Source: Anodontia alba
Lineage: Eukaryota > Mollusca > Bivalvia > Lucinida > Lucinidae
Direction of reading: 5' to 3'
Assembly (NCBI GenBank): GCA_964016985.1
Contig: OZ024835.1
Location: forward strand, 62,952,828-63,016,827
DNA length: 64,000 nt
A program made the position numbers and the translations under genes. Below are positions 1 through 10,574 of this stretch, one piece after another (within the stretch, counting starts at the first letter, position 1; every line of letters begins with the position of its first letter). The notes beneath the pieces are model-generated. The model was not told where the DNA came from, did no database searches, and worked only from the letters and a program-made list of their open reading frames with translations.

Positions 1-200
1 GGTTAACCAGTATTATGCACATTCTTTCGCCAGAAACTGACAACTGCCCTTCTTGAATCAGCGGAAGGGAGAGAATGACCGTAGAAAATATTTCATGATC
101 AATCTCCATGAAAGAATGTGGCCGACCTCGGCGGGGGTTGAACCCGCGACCTCCTGGTCTTCAGTCGGACGGCGCATCCAACTGAGCCACCGAGGCCGGC
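1..200 (-). repeat. tRNA-derived SINE, 3' part cut off by the window edge
   Basis: Read on the minus strand from 200 down to about 120, this has a tRNA-like head: a GCCTCGG/CCGAGG(C) acceptor-like pairing, an A-box-like GGCTCAGTTGGATGCGCC and a B-box-like GGGTTCAACCCC. The anticodon loop CTGAAGA would read GAA (tRNA-Phe-like), but the stem around it pairs poorly, so this is a tRNA relative and not a working tRNA. The body that follows (CATTCTTTC...CTGATTCAAGAAGGGCAGTTGTCAG) is shared with copies at 16899-17211, 58116-58292 and 63185-63716. Confidence 0.85.
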
Positions 201-478
201 ATCTGAAGTGTGATGAAACACACTATTCATAGTTTGATACATAGTTAATTACTTACAATGGGCCTTGATTTGTTGCTTTGTGCAGCTAGTTATACTCATG
301 CTTTTAATGCAGTGGCATTGCAAAAATATAGTATTGATAAATATGACACCCTGGCATCTTATTTCAAGGCCACACAAATAGACTGTGTGAAAATCAGAAC
401 CCTTTATCTGGACCTACAATATATTGGCATGATTTTTTTCTTTTAGAGCGTACAAGCCAAAACATTGTATCATGACAT
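201..478. other. no recognisable gene or repeat
   Basis: AT-rich sequence between the SINE and the LINE-A fragment. A 62-codon open frame at 258-446 has no recognisable motif and I do not call it a gene. Confidence 0.5.
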
Positions 479-1531
479 CCCCTAGGTATTAAACTTTCCG
501 CAATATTTTGGCATGATTTTGACTTGAAAGTCCGAGTGTACCCTCATACCTCGCTGAATTCCTCAAAAGGGGTAATTCGTTGCCCCGAATTGAGGAATTG
601 CGGCGAGGATGAGATTCTCGAGGGCACAAGATCTCAAGGAGTAACTGGAGGTAAAAGCCAGAGAGTTAATCGACACAAACACCTTTGTCTTTACATTAAA
701 TACACCAGTCTTACCTAAGACGGTCATGTGCATACTTTAGAGTCAACGTAGAAGTTTACATACCAAATCCTTTGCGTTGTCATAACTGTCAAAAATATGG
801 ACACCATGAGGATAAGTGTTCCAAAGACCCTATCTGTTCAAAATGTGGTCAAACAGCCGAACACCTCGAAAGTTGCTACATGTACAAACGAACTACACTA
901 TGTTAATTGTAGTGAAAAACAGTGCTGATTCTAAAGAATGTCGAATTTGGCACAAAGAAAAAGAAATATTACGTTTAAAGTTCACAAGAAATATTTCGTT
1001 CGTCGAAGCGCGTAAACTTGTTGAGACCCCTACCCCAATTCCTGGAATTAGTTATGCAAACATCACCCAGTCTTCTATGAAAAATGTTTCTGTGGTTGAT
1101 ACTGCCACTCAAACTGATCCAATAACTATTCTCGACTCTGCAGTACAATCAAATACAAGAAACACAAACAGCCAAACAAAAGAACTGCAGAAACAAAAAG
1201 TTCACACTAACATCACAAACAGAAATCAAACAAAGACACCTATCGAGGAGAAAAAAAAACAGAGGTTGGCCTGAAAAAGCCCACCATGGAGATGATAAAA
1301 AAAGATTTGAAAAGACAACAACAGAAGGAAAAATAAGCAAGAAGTCAATCCTCACCATCTAGGAAAGACCAAACAAAAATAAAATCTAGTCAAGGAACAC
1401 AAAACAACCATCAAACAGAGAACGAAAAGGTGCAGATGATGTTATTCAACAGCATAACAGATTTGGATCTTTGAGTGACAGTAGCGATGATATGGAGCTA
1501 GGAGAAGCTCCAGATCGCCCATAAACTAAAA
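479..1531 (+). pseudogene. LINE-A copy 1a: element 5' end fused to a decayed ORF1 (gag-like)
   Basis: Begins with the element's 5' end (CCCCTAGGTATTAAACTTTCCGC; intact copies read CCCTGGGTATT), then jumps at about 524 into ORF1, so most of the 5' UTR and the ORF1 N-terminus are deleted. The gag-like part follows the intact ORF1 at 33864-35285 through the CCHC knuckles and the Ser/Thr/Lys-rich tail, with frameshifts and stops. Readable stretches include VYPHTSLNSSKGVIRCPE and EARKLVETPTPIPGISYANI. It stops at 1531, where an R1 element is inserted, and resumes at 4003. Non-coding now. Confidence 0.85.
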
Positions 1532-4002
1532 ACAAGAGGCCCACGGGCCACAACTCGCTCACCTGAGTGAAACCGCCACTGCAGATATGCAGATGGCATA
1601 CAACATTTTTCCAATACTCTTATGACAAGGCAATGGCTTAAACAGTTTTTGAAATATCTTGCTTACAAGGTTAAAATGCTGAAATTTTCAAAATTTTCAA
1701 AACGTCACAAGTAAAACAAGTCACCCCCAATGCCTCCTACCAACTTTTGAGTCAAATGGCATTTCGGTGCAGTAGAAGAAGCAAAAAATAGATTTTCAAA
1801 ATGGCTGCCATCTTGGATTTCCGATCGGAATGATTATAGCTATTTTTTGATCTACAAGTCACCCTGATGCTTCCTACTAAGTTTCAAGTCAATTGACTTT
1901 TAGGTTTAGGAGAAGAAGCGAAAAACAGATTTTCAAGATGGCTGTCATGGAGGCCATCTTGGATTTCCAAATGGCACGATTTTAGCTATTTTTGATGTAC
2001 AAGTCATCCCGATGCTTCCTAGCAAGTTTGGAGTCAATTGGCCTTTCGGTTCAGGAGAAGAAGCGAAAAATAGCTTTTCAAGATGGCTGCCATGGTGGCC
2101 ATCTTTGATTTCTAATCAGCACAATTTTAGCTATTTTTGATTTATGTCACCCCAATGCTTCCTAACCAGTTTGGAGTCAATTGGCTTTGGGTTTAGGAGT
2201 AGAAGCGAAAAATAGATTTTCAAGATGGCTGCCATGGCGGCCATCTTGGAATTTGGACCGACACGATTTTAGCTATATTTGATCTACAAGTCACCCTGAT
2301 GCGTCCTAGCAAGTTTGGAGTCAATTGGCCTTTCGGTTCAGGAGAAGAAGCGAAAAAGATTTTCAAGATGGCGGCCATCTTGGATTTCCGATCGGAACGA
2401 TTTTAGCTATTTTTTATCTACATTTCACCCTGATGCTTCCTACCAAGTATCGAGTCAGTTGGACCTGGGGTGTAGGAAGAGTAGGCTTTTAAAGCAATTG
2501 TTCACGCCGCATGACGCACGCCGCATGACCCATGATGGACGGACATTGACTGACCACAATAGCTCACCATGCGCACTTCATGCTCAGGTGAGCTAAAAAT
2601 CTGAGCAAATTTGGCTCAGTGGCTTCAGAGAAGTCGTCAAATTCTCAACAATTTTCCCATATAAATGTTATGGGGCTCATACAAATGCATAGGGAAGCAA
2701 ACTTGACCTTGCCGTAAAAAGATCCTCAGTTCTGAAGAAGATTTTTAAAGGGTCTTACCATATATGGGCATGGTGGCCATCTTCGTCGACCTACCGCGAC
2801 CATTTTAGCAATCTTTCGTTCCCCTGACTTAAGAAGGCACAATATGAAATTTGAGCAAATTTGGCTCAGTGGCTTCAGAGAAGAAGAAATTTAAAATTCT
2901 CAACAATTTTCCTATTCAAATGTATGGGGCTCATACAAATGCATAGGGAAGCAAACTTGACCCTGCCGTAAAAAGGTCAAATGTCAATGTACGACAATTC
3001 TTTTAGCAACTTTGGTAGACCTCTCGTTCCCGATGATTTGTGCAAAGATTCAGCCCCAAGGCATTCTCGGTTCTGGAGAAGAAGATTTTTAAAGGTTTTT
3101 ACCATATATGGGCATGGCGGCCATCTTGGTCAAGGGACCGCGACAATTTTAGCAATCTTTTGTTTCCCTGACTTAAGAAGGCTCCATATGAAATTTGAAC
3201 AAAATTAGCTCAGAGGCTTCAGAGGAGAAGTCGTTTGAAACTCTTATCAATTTTCCCATTCAAATGTATAGAGCTCATACAAATGCACAGGGAAGCGAAC
3301 TTGACCTTGCCGTAAAAAGGTCAAACGTCAACGTACGACAATTCTTTTAGCAAGTTTGGTTGACCTCTTGTCCCCGATGATTCGTGCAAAGATTCAGCCC
3401 CAAGGCATCCTCGGTTATGGAGAAGATTTTTAAAGGTTTTTACCATATATGGGCATGGCGGCCATCTTGGTCAACGGACCGCGACAATTTTAGCAATCGT
3501 TTGTTTCCCCACCCTAAGGTGGCTCCATATGAAATTTGAACAAAATTAGCTCAGAGGCTTCAGAGGAGAAGTCGTTTGAAACTCTTAACAATTTTCCCAT
3601 TCAAATGTATAGAGCTCATACAAATGCATAGGGAAGCGAACTTGACCTTGCCGTAAAAAGGTCAAACGTCAACGTACGACAATTCTTTTAGCAACTTTGG
3701 TTGACCTCCCGTCCCCGATGATTCGTGCAAAGATTCAGCCCCAAGGCATCCTCGGTTATGGAGAAGAAGATTTTTAAAGGTTTTTACCATATATGGGCAT
3801 GGCGGCCACCTTGGTCGATGGACCGCGACCATTTTAGCAATATTTTGTTCCCCCACCCTTAGGAGGCTCCATATGAAATTTGAGCAAAATTGGCTCAGCG
3901 GCTTCAGAGGAGAAGTCGTTTGAAAATGTTAACGGACGGACGGACGACGGACGAAAAGTGATCACAATAGCTCATCCTGAGCAGAGCTCAGGTGAGCTAA
4001 CA
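1532..4002 (-). repeat. R1-type tandem-array element inserted in LINE-A copy 1a
   Basis: The left end AACAAGAGGCCCACGG..CTCGCTCACCTGAG and right end CTCAGGTGAGCTA are the reverse complement of R1 ends seen at 20065, 25651 and 58388. The interior holds two array types: units of about 150 bp (roughly 1740-2480, with AAGATGGC/GGCCATCTT motifs) and units of about 342 bp. Each 342 bp unit carries CCATATATGG (2758, 3102, 3443, 3787). CTAA flanks both sides and occurs once in the intact LINE at that point, consistent with a short target duplication. No transposase is visible, so it is non-autonomous or satellite-like. Confidence 0.75.
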
Positions 4003-4206
4003 ATAGATCGAGATCATCAGAACACACACGCGCCAGTAGTAGTAATAACAGATCAAAGTCACCAATAACTTATCCTTGATTTCTAGTCTAACTAAAAACC
4101 GTCCACTCTAAAATGAATTCAAATCACAGAATAATACAATGGAACTGTCGAGGTCTAAGGTCAAACTATAATGAGATCTTATTACTTTTATCCTTATTGA
4201 GTCCAT
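4003..4206 (+). pseudogene. LINE-A copy 1a continued: end of ORF1 and first ~32 codons of ORF2
   Basis: Continues the interrupted element: the ORF1 C-terminus (arginine/serine-rich tail ending in the SPITYP stretch), the short inter-ORF spacer, then the ORF2 start ATGAATTCAAATCAC at 4111 with the endonuclease opening motif IIQWNCRGL. LINE homology ends abruptly at about 4206 and SWIM-transposase sequence follows. The rest of this copy is absent from the window. Confidence 0.8.
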
Positions 4207-4229
4207 CACAAAACGGCCTGTTCAACAAT

Positions 4230-5690
4230 ATCTTGCTTAGGTTGTCAAACTCTAGTTCGAATACATTTGGACAGCCGGGGCAAAGAATATAAGATTACAA
4301 AGCTTTGTGAGGAACATAATCACCCAATATCACCAGATAATCTCCCCATGTACTCCAGAAACAGAACCTTGAATAACGAAGAAGTAGACGAAATAACGTT
4401 ATTCTTAGAAATGAATGTTTAAACGAAAAATATTTGACAGTATGTGTCCACTAAATTTGGAAAAAAAAAAACAGAGATAAATAAAGATATCAATAATGTA
4501 AAACAGAAATTAACAAAGAAAAAAGTGAATGGTAGATCACAAGAAAAGATACTGGATGATATACTAAATGAACCGATGAAATGATAGGAATGCCAACACA
4601 TATTTAGAGATTGATGAAGACAGAAACTAGAGCTCTTATTCATCCAAACGTCTTAAATGAAATCCATGTTTGAAAGATTCCCTAGTATGATATTTATGGA
4701 TAACACATACAATATAAATATGGAAGGTTATATTTTGAATGTAATTCTTGTAGATGATGAGAATGGAAATGGCAAACCAGTTGCATATACATATACACGC
4801 AGAGAAACAAAAGAAAACTTAACCAGAATTATGTAAATATTTGCAGATTACAATGATGTGTCTAAGATAGAAGTAGTAATGATAGACAAGGATCTTACAG
4901 AAATTTCAATGTTGAGGGAAAACTTACCCAGTGCACATATACAACTGTGCTCTTTCTACGTTATGAAGTATTTTAAGACTAGAGTGTTTAAACTTGATAA
5001 AATAACAGGAACTGAGAAACGTGACTTGCTGCAGTTGTTAAGGTCAATCTTGTATTCAGAAAGTGAAGAAAGTTACAAAAACGACATGAAAGGTTAATGC
5101 AGGAGTTCAGCTTTTTTTACTGACTACTACAATGACAACTGGCACAACTGCAGAGAGATGTGGTAAGATGTTATCAGAAGGATATTATGAACTTTGGAAA
5201 TTTCACTAATAATAAAACAGAATCGCATAATGAGAAAATAAAACTGTACCTAACACCTAAAATGCATATACCCGAGTCTGTTCAAAATTTAATCAGAGCT
5301 GTCAAGGACACATATGACCGTTTAGCTTATAACAACTTCATGAAGTTAAAACCAGAATTGATACCTCCTCCAAAGATAACGTCAGAAACAAGTATGCTTT
5401 ACTTTGTGAGCCATCAGCCTTTGAAATAATAAGAAGTGAGCTGATCAAGGTTTATAGTGAAAAACATGAGGTGATGAAGGATGAAGACTGTGTGTCAGTT
5501 TCCTCAGTATCTGATACTAAAGGACATCAAGTAAATGAAACTCTTACAACCTGTTCATGTACAATAAACTGTAATTATTATCTTCCAGGTAGACATATTT
5601 TTGTAAGTCGTATAGAAACTGGTTTAGAAATGTATTATGAAAATTTAATACATCAGAAGTATCTGCTGATATACTGTACATGCTCCTAAC
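4230..5690 (+). pseudogene. decayed MULE/SWIM transposase (ZSWIM3-like)
   Basis: Several frames together read like a ZSWIM3/FAR1-type transposase. At 4300-4400 is a DNA-binding-like segment (EEHNHPISPDNLPMYSRN). From 4669 comes the RNase-H-fold core: FMDNTYNINMEGY, a VILVDDENGNGKPVAY strand, one TAA stop at about 4834, then VVMIDKDLTEI at 4873 onward. A helical part follows (5160-5429, KTESHNEKIKLYLT). A SWIM motif sits at 5550-5610 (CSCTINCNYYLPGRH), in which the expected third cysteine (CxH) is glycine. Stops and frameshifts separate the pieces, so it is dead. Family assignment is from recalled motifs, and a domesticated-gene remnant is an alternative. Confidence 0.7.
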
Positions 5691-6387
5691 AGTCCGAGTG
5701 TTGTACAAAAGAAAAGGAAAGAAAGTGGAAAAGACAAAATGACTCCAATGGAAAAGTATCAAAAGGCATCTGATTTCTTAAAGGAGCTTGCGACATTTCT
5801 TTCCACGTGTGGTGAAAAACAATTCTTAATCAAACTCAATCATCTTAAACATTTAAAAGAACAGTGGATGAGAAACGAAGATGTTTTGCAATAAACACAA
5901 GCAGTACATGATGTAACTGAGTCCAATGAGCAAACCGAAAATGGCATAGTGTTTAATTATCAATATGAAAATATTACTGAAAATGAACAAAAACCAGAAA
6001 ACAATATGTCTGAGGTAACTGTGGATAAAGTTACAGATGACAGACTCAGTGAAACTGTGGAGGACCATTTTGCAAACAGTACTACAAAGGTTAACATTAT
6101 GAATATCCCCATTTTGAAAACCAGGTTAGAGGGCTAAGAGTTTCAACAAAACCATTCTGGCAGCTCTCAAAAAAAAGCGTCGATTAAAGACTTAAAACGA
6201 AAACGAAATGAGGAGCTATTGTGAAAAACAAACTGATCATGAGAACCTTAATACTGATCAAAGTCAAACTTAAACAAATGGCGATTCATAGACTGATGCA
6301 ACAGAAATTAAACATGATGAATGTACTGATAATAGTGACTATGAACCTAATGATCACTGGATAGGAAATGAAACTGTAAGTCTTAAT
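5691..6387 (+). pseudogene. linker between SWIM transposase and protease-like region, low-complexity acidic frames
   Basis: Broken frames with K/E/N-rich peptide, for example a 62-codon stretch at 5949-6137 with QKPENNMSEVTVDKVTDD. No domain is recognised. Composition and position suggest it is the linker of the same decayed ORF. Confidence 0.45.
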
Positions 6388-6683
6388 ATGGATTCCAAGA
6401 TTGCAACTGAAACAGGTCAGATGTTAGATGATAGGGTAATTCTAGCAGCTCAAAACATTCTGAAAAGAGAGTTCCCTGAAGTGAATGGGTTTCAGCCTTC
6501 AGTATTAAGCAAAGGTGATATAACTTTTGAAGCGTATAAGAATAACATGGTGCAAATACTATTCAAGGGTAGTAGTAAATGTGGCCATTGGATAAGTATA
6601 TCAACACTGAATCTTAAACCAGGCTGTGTTAATGTTTATAACAGTTTAAACCTTGACTTGGATCTTGATGTAACTAATCAAAT
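6388..6683 (+). pseudogene. Ulp1/C48-like cysteine protease domain, N-terminal part, cut by a LINE
   Basis: An open stretch reading DDRVILAAQNILKREFPEVN, then a CGHWISIS segment and VNVYNSLNLDLDLD. This resembles the Ulp1-type regions of mollusc transposon-associated proteins: an LxDxxIxxAQxLLKxQFP start, the catalytic His in GHW and the following VYDSL, where the catalytic Asp is Asn here. The domain is interrupted after VTNQ at about 6683 by LINE-A copy 1b and resumes at 8638, by which point the expected catalytic-Cys region is missing. Assignment is by recalled motif pattern. Confidence 0.6.
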
Positions 6684-8637
6684 CCCCTGGGTATTAAACT
6701 TTCCGCCTTGCCGAGGCCCTGGGGGCTCAATTCCCACTGGGAACATTGCTAGCTTGGTGAGCAGTAATTGTCCACTTTGGGAAGAGCGAAGAGGAAGGGT
6801 GGTTTGAAAGGAAGACTACCAAACTTTATTAAAAGTTTTCTTGAAGATCGTACAATACAAGTGCGTGTAGGATCGACCCTGTCCGACCTCTATGATCAAG
6901 ACTAGGGCGTTCCTCAAGGAGCCATACTTTCAACCACGTTATTCAACGTGAAATTAAACGATATAATAAACTGTCTCGATTACAAGACAGATGGTTCTTT
7001 GTACGTTGATGATTTCTGTATATGTTTTCGCTCGAAAAATATGCGCATAATAGAAAGACATCTACAGCAATGTCTAAATAGAATTGAAGACTGGGCAACT
7101 AGAAATGGCTTCAGATTTTCCAAGTCGAAAACTCAGTGCGTTCATTTCTGTCAACAACGGAAAATACACAATGATACAGCACTCTACATATATGGATCTC
7201 AAATACCAGTTGTTGCTGAATCAAAATTTCTTGGGGGTTATATTTGATAAAAAACAAAACAAAAAAACTCTCTTTCATACCCCATATAAAATATGTGAAA
7301 GCGAAATGTTTAAAAGCATTAAATCATACAAGTTGGGGTGCGGATAGAACAACTATTCTTCACCTTTATCGCTCTTTAACTCGGACAAAACTTGAATATG
7401 GGTCCATAGTATATGGATCTGCAAGAAAATCTTATCTGCAGATGTTAGACACTGTACATAATCAAGGACATCGTTTGGCATTCTGAGCTTTTCGTACATC
7501 TCCAGTATCCAGCCTTAACGTGGAGGCAGATGAGCCATCGTTATGGCTACGCAGAGAGACATTGTCTCTTCAGTATGCCATCAGACTTGCTGCTAACCCT
7601 TCTAACCCTGCTTTTGAAGTCAAATTTCCACCACAATTTCAGGAATATTATGAAAGAAAAAAACCTAATGCAATTAAATCCTTTGTCCATCGTATAGCAC
7701 CACTTTTAGAATCTGCTAGTATTAACACTAAAAACATACAAAAACACTCTTTTCCTGATATTCCATCCTGGCGCATTACAAAACCAACTATTCTTTTTGA
7801 TCTATACAACAGCAAAAAGTCACTTTCCGATTCACATCTGATAAAACAAAACTTCCAAGAATTACAATCGCGACTTTCAGATTATCAACACATCTACACT
7901 GATGGCTCCAAAGCTGAAGAAAAGGTTGGCTGTGCGTATGTATCGGGCAGCCACCATGAAAAGATCCGTCTTCCTGATAGCTCATCTATTTTCACTGCTG
8001 AAACAAAGGCTATTGATATGGCCTTCGATTACGTTAGGAATAATTCTTTAAACAAGAAATTCGTTATTTTCTCGGACTCCCTTTCTGTTTTGAAATCTTT
8101 TAACCACACAGCTTCAAAAAACCCAACATTCAGAACCTGATCGAAAAACATCATGAGTTATCGAGAACTAAGGAAATTTTGTTCTGTTGGCTCCCCAGCC
8201 ATGTTGGCATAAGAGGTAACGAGGCTGCTGATGTAAAAGCGAAGACCTCACTCGATCTAGGTATTTCAATTTAACACTTCCATGTACAGATTTTAAACAT
8301 TTTATCAACAGGTACATCTTATCCAAATGGCAGATGTCTTGGGACAGAGCAACATTCAACAAACTACATGAAGTAAAACAGGTTATTGGTAAAAATACCA
8401 TTTATAGATCATTAAGACGAGAAGAAGTGGTTCTTACTCGTCTACGTATAGGTCATACCAGACTCCAACATTCTTATCTACTTGAACGAGAAGATCAGCC
8501 ATTTTGTATAAGCTGTACTGAACCCTTTACGGTGAAACACTTTCTGATCGACTGCATTGAATTTTCTCATGTGCGACGTCAATTTTTCCAAACAAATGAG
8601 CTAAGATACTTATTTGAAGATGTACCTGCTGATAACA
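6684..8637 (+). pseudogene. LINE-A copy 1b: 5' UTR fused to the 3' half of ORF2, 3' end lost
   Basis: 6684-6802 matches the LINE-A 5' end (CCCCTGGGTATTAAAC through GAAGAGCGAAGAGGAA). It is fused directly to ORF2 at the RT finger region (RLPNFIKSFLEDRTIQ), an internal deletion of about 3.7 kb relative to the copy at 33310. Readable parts: RT palm with YVDD (about 7000), thumb (7250-7480), RNase H (YTDGSKAEEKVGCAYV, SDSLSVL, WLPSHVGI) and the C-terminal zinc knuckle CISCTEPFTVKHFLIDC. Several frameshifts are present. The copy ends at VPADN without the stop codon or 3' UTR found in other copies. Confidence 0.88.
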
Positions 8638-8825
8638 CACTTGTGGCACTTTGCTATGGTCATGAGCCGCATAAAATTCTGTTCCGCCAAGATCGCCTCA
8701 GAAATCATCTCATTACCTGTTTGGAAGAGGGAAATTTTTCAATGTTCCCATTTGATGTGAATGTCCAGCAAAAGAAAATCAGAAGTCAAAAGATAAGGGT
8801 ACACTGCAAATGTCGAAGACCATGA
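8638..8825 (+). pseudogene. C-terminal tail of the Ulp1-like domain, in frame with the LINE tail
   Basis: Straight after the LINE fragment the frame continues as VALCYGHEPHKILF, RLRNHLITCLEEGNFSMFP and a terminal IRVHCKCRRP. This is the C-terminal pattern of the Ulp1-like domain begun at 6388. The open frame 8334-8825 therefore joins the LINE ORF2 C-terminus to protease tail in one uninterrupted reading frame. The catalytic-cysteine segment expected between VTNQ and ALCYG is absent. Confidence 0.6.
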
Positions 8826-8846
8826 GATGGAACAATTATGCTGAAC

Positions 8847-8951
8847 CCAGTCAGCATTCTACGTAAATCTATATCGGGCCGTCATCGGCCCGTCAGGGTA
8901 GCTGACGGGCCGATGATGGCCCGATGTAGATTTACGTAGAATGCTAGCTGG
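8847..8951. repeat. near-perfect inverted repeat (palindrome)
   Basis: Arms 8853-8895 and 8903-8945 (43 nt each) are complementary at 41 of 43 positions, with a 7 nt loop (GGGTAGC). The two exceptions are T-G and G-T, so a transcript could pair throughout. CCCAG/CTGGG extends the stem to 8847-8951 with a small internal mismatch. It lies about 20 bp after the Ulp1-like tail's stop codon. It could be a foldback MITE. Confidence 0.9.
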
Positions 8952-10092
8952 GAAGTGCCACGACTGTTGCGAGTGGTTTCATACACGATGTGTTGATACT
9001 ATCACTAATAATAATGGTGTACCATTCTTTTGTACTGATTTCTGTTTGCTAGAACAACAGGCAAACGGTAAATCATAGTGCTTATGATGCCCTAATCTGA
9101 AGCCGATTTTGTTCACAAGATCACAGACACAAAAATCATTAATATGAAATGTTGCTAGTTAGATTTTTTGCAACCACACTGTACTGAAGTTGCTATCTGA
9201 CATGGGAACAGTATGTCACCTTCCATAATTTGTTTGCTGTTTGGTGTTATAGGAAGCAAAAGGAGAAACAAGGTATAAAATGATCGGATGCTCATGTATG
9301 AAGCTGAAGAGGAGTTAATTCAGTAACTTCATTACTGTAAATATTGTACATATCAATGGATAAGATTTGCCATTACGTTACCAATACTATGCACTGAAGT
9401 CCCAATTAACCCTCCTTTATAAAGGGAAAATAAGGCAGGGTGATCTGGGAATGTTTTCAGTTTTCTTATTTCTGCTCTAAAACATTGATAATCTAAGGCA
9501 AAAAATAACTTTTACAGTAGAAATAAGAAAAACAGAGAAATATCAATGTCAATATTGTATGTCTCAATTGAGTACACGGTAGATAATAACAATAGGTGAT
9601 GACAGAAGATAACTGTTGAATTTGTATTTATAAAAATGATAAATCGTATCTTATTTGTCTTTTGAAAACATGAGGCTAACTTTAAAATATTTTCTTTGCT
9701 GTAACCCTACTGACCCAGTGAAAATAGGAATTTAGACAGATCCAGAATCTGCCTAGGTAAATAAGAATACTTATTTGGACTAAACAGAGTTTAGCCAGAT
9801 CCGGAATCTCGCTAAACTAAATATTTATTTAGCCAGACCCGGATTCTGCTTACTGCCCTTTCGACATCTTTCAGAAAGTCGTTTGTTTTGCTTGACACTT
9901 TACACAGAAGAAGTAAATTTGCAAACTTTTGTCATGATTTAATGCAAAACCATTTGTCGTAACTTCACTTACCTTTTTATTACCATTTTTATTACCGTAA
10001 TTTTTCACTTACCTTTTTTTTCCTTTGTACGAAAATGGTCATTCTAATCATTGGTTTTTAAAAAATCAAATATTTTCACTTTTTTCCATAGT
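8952..10092. other. no gene seen; AT-rich spacer
   Basis: No ORF with a recognisable motif. A short motif with GCCAGAtCCGGAATCT and TATTTAG is loosely repeated at 9735-9850. Nothing else stands out. Confidence 0.5.
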
Positions 10093-10258
10093 AAAAATGA
10101 ATCCAAATCATGCAGAAATTTGTAGGGTAGGTAACTTTGAGACAGATTTTCTTCTAGTTCTACTTGTTCAAATAAAAATGAATCCAAATCATGCAGAAAT
10201 CTGTAGGGTAGGTAACTTGGAGTCAGATTTTCTTCTAGTTCCGCTTGTTCAATTTATC
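10093..10258 (+). repeat. tandem duplication of an ~83 bp unit (two copies)
   Basis: AAAAATGAATCCAAATCATG... through CTTGTTCAA occurs at about 10093-10175 and again at 10177-10258 with a few substitutions. The unit length lets a 78-codon frame run through both, but nothing suggests coding. Confidence 0.85.
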
Positions 10259-10574
10259 TGAAATTTTCACAATATTGTTATGAAACATCAATAATTCAAA
10301 TTCAGCAAAGGAATGTAAAAAATATTTTCTTAGACAAAAATTCAAAAAAATCACTTTACTATAGAAATTGCATAGGTCAGGCCAACTCTTAGCCGTAAAT
10401 TTAATTTTAGTGTAAATATTTGAGAACAAAACACAGAAATAGAAAAGACAAATAGTTTCTGATGATATGAAGTTAGAACAGATTTTCATTTAAAATAAAA
10501 TGCCAAGCATAAAACGTCTTTCCAAGAGATGTCAAAAGGACAGTAGGTATGGCAAGCCGTTTTACTATTTATTC

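Noticed and set aside
121..200. A functional tRNA-Phe gene (GAA in the anticodon loop) on the minus strand
   Set aside because: The anticodon stem pairs poorly, the sequence continues into a body shared with other copies, and a copy at 16899 with a changed loop is flanked by target duplications. It is the head of a SINE.
10025..10261. A 78 aa protein with an internal repeat
   Set aside because: The peptide repeat is only the readout of an 83 bp tandem duplication; no start context or motif.
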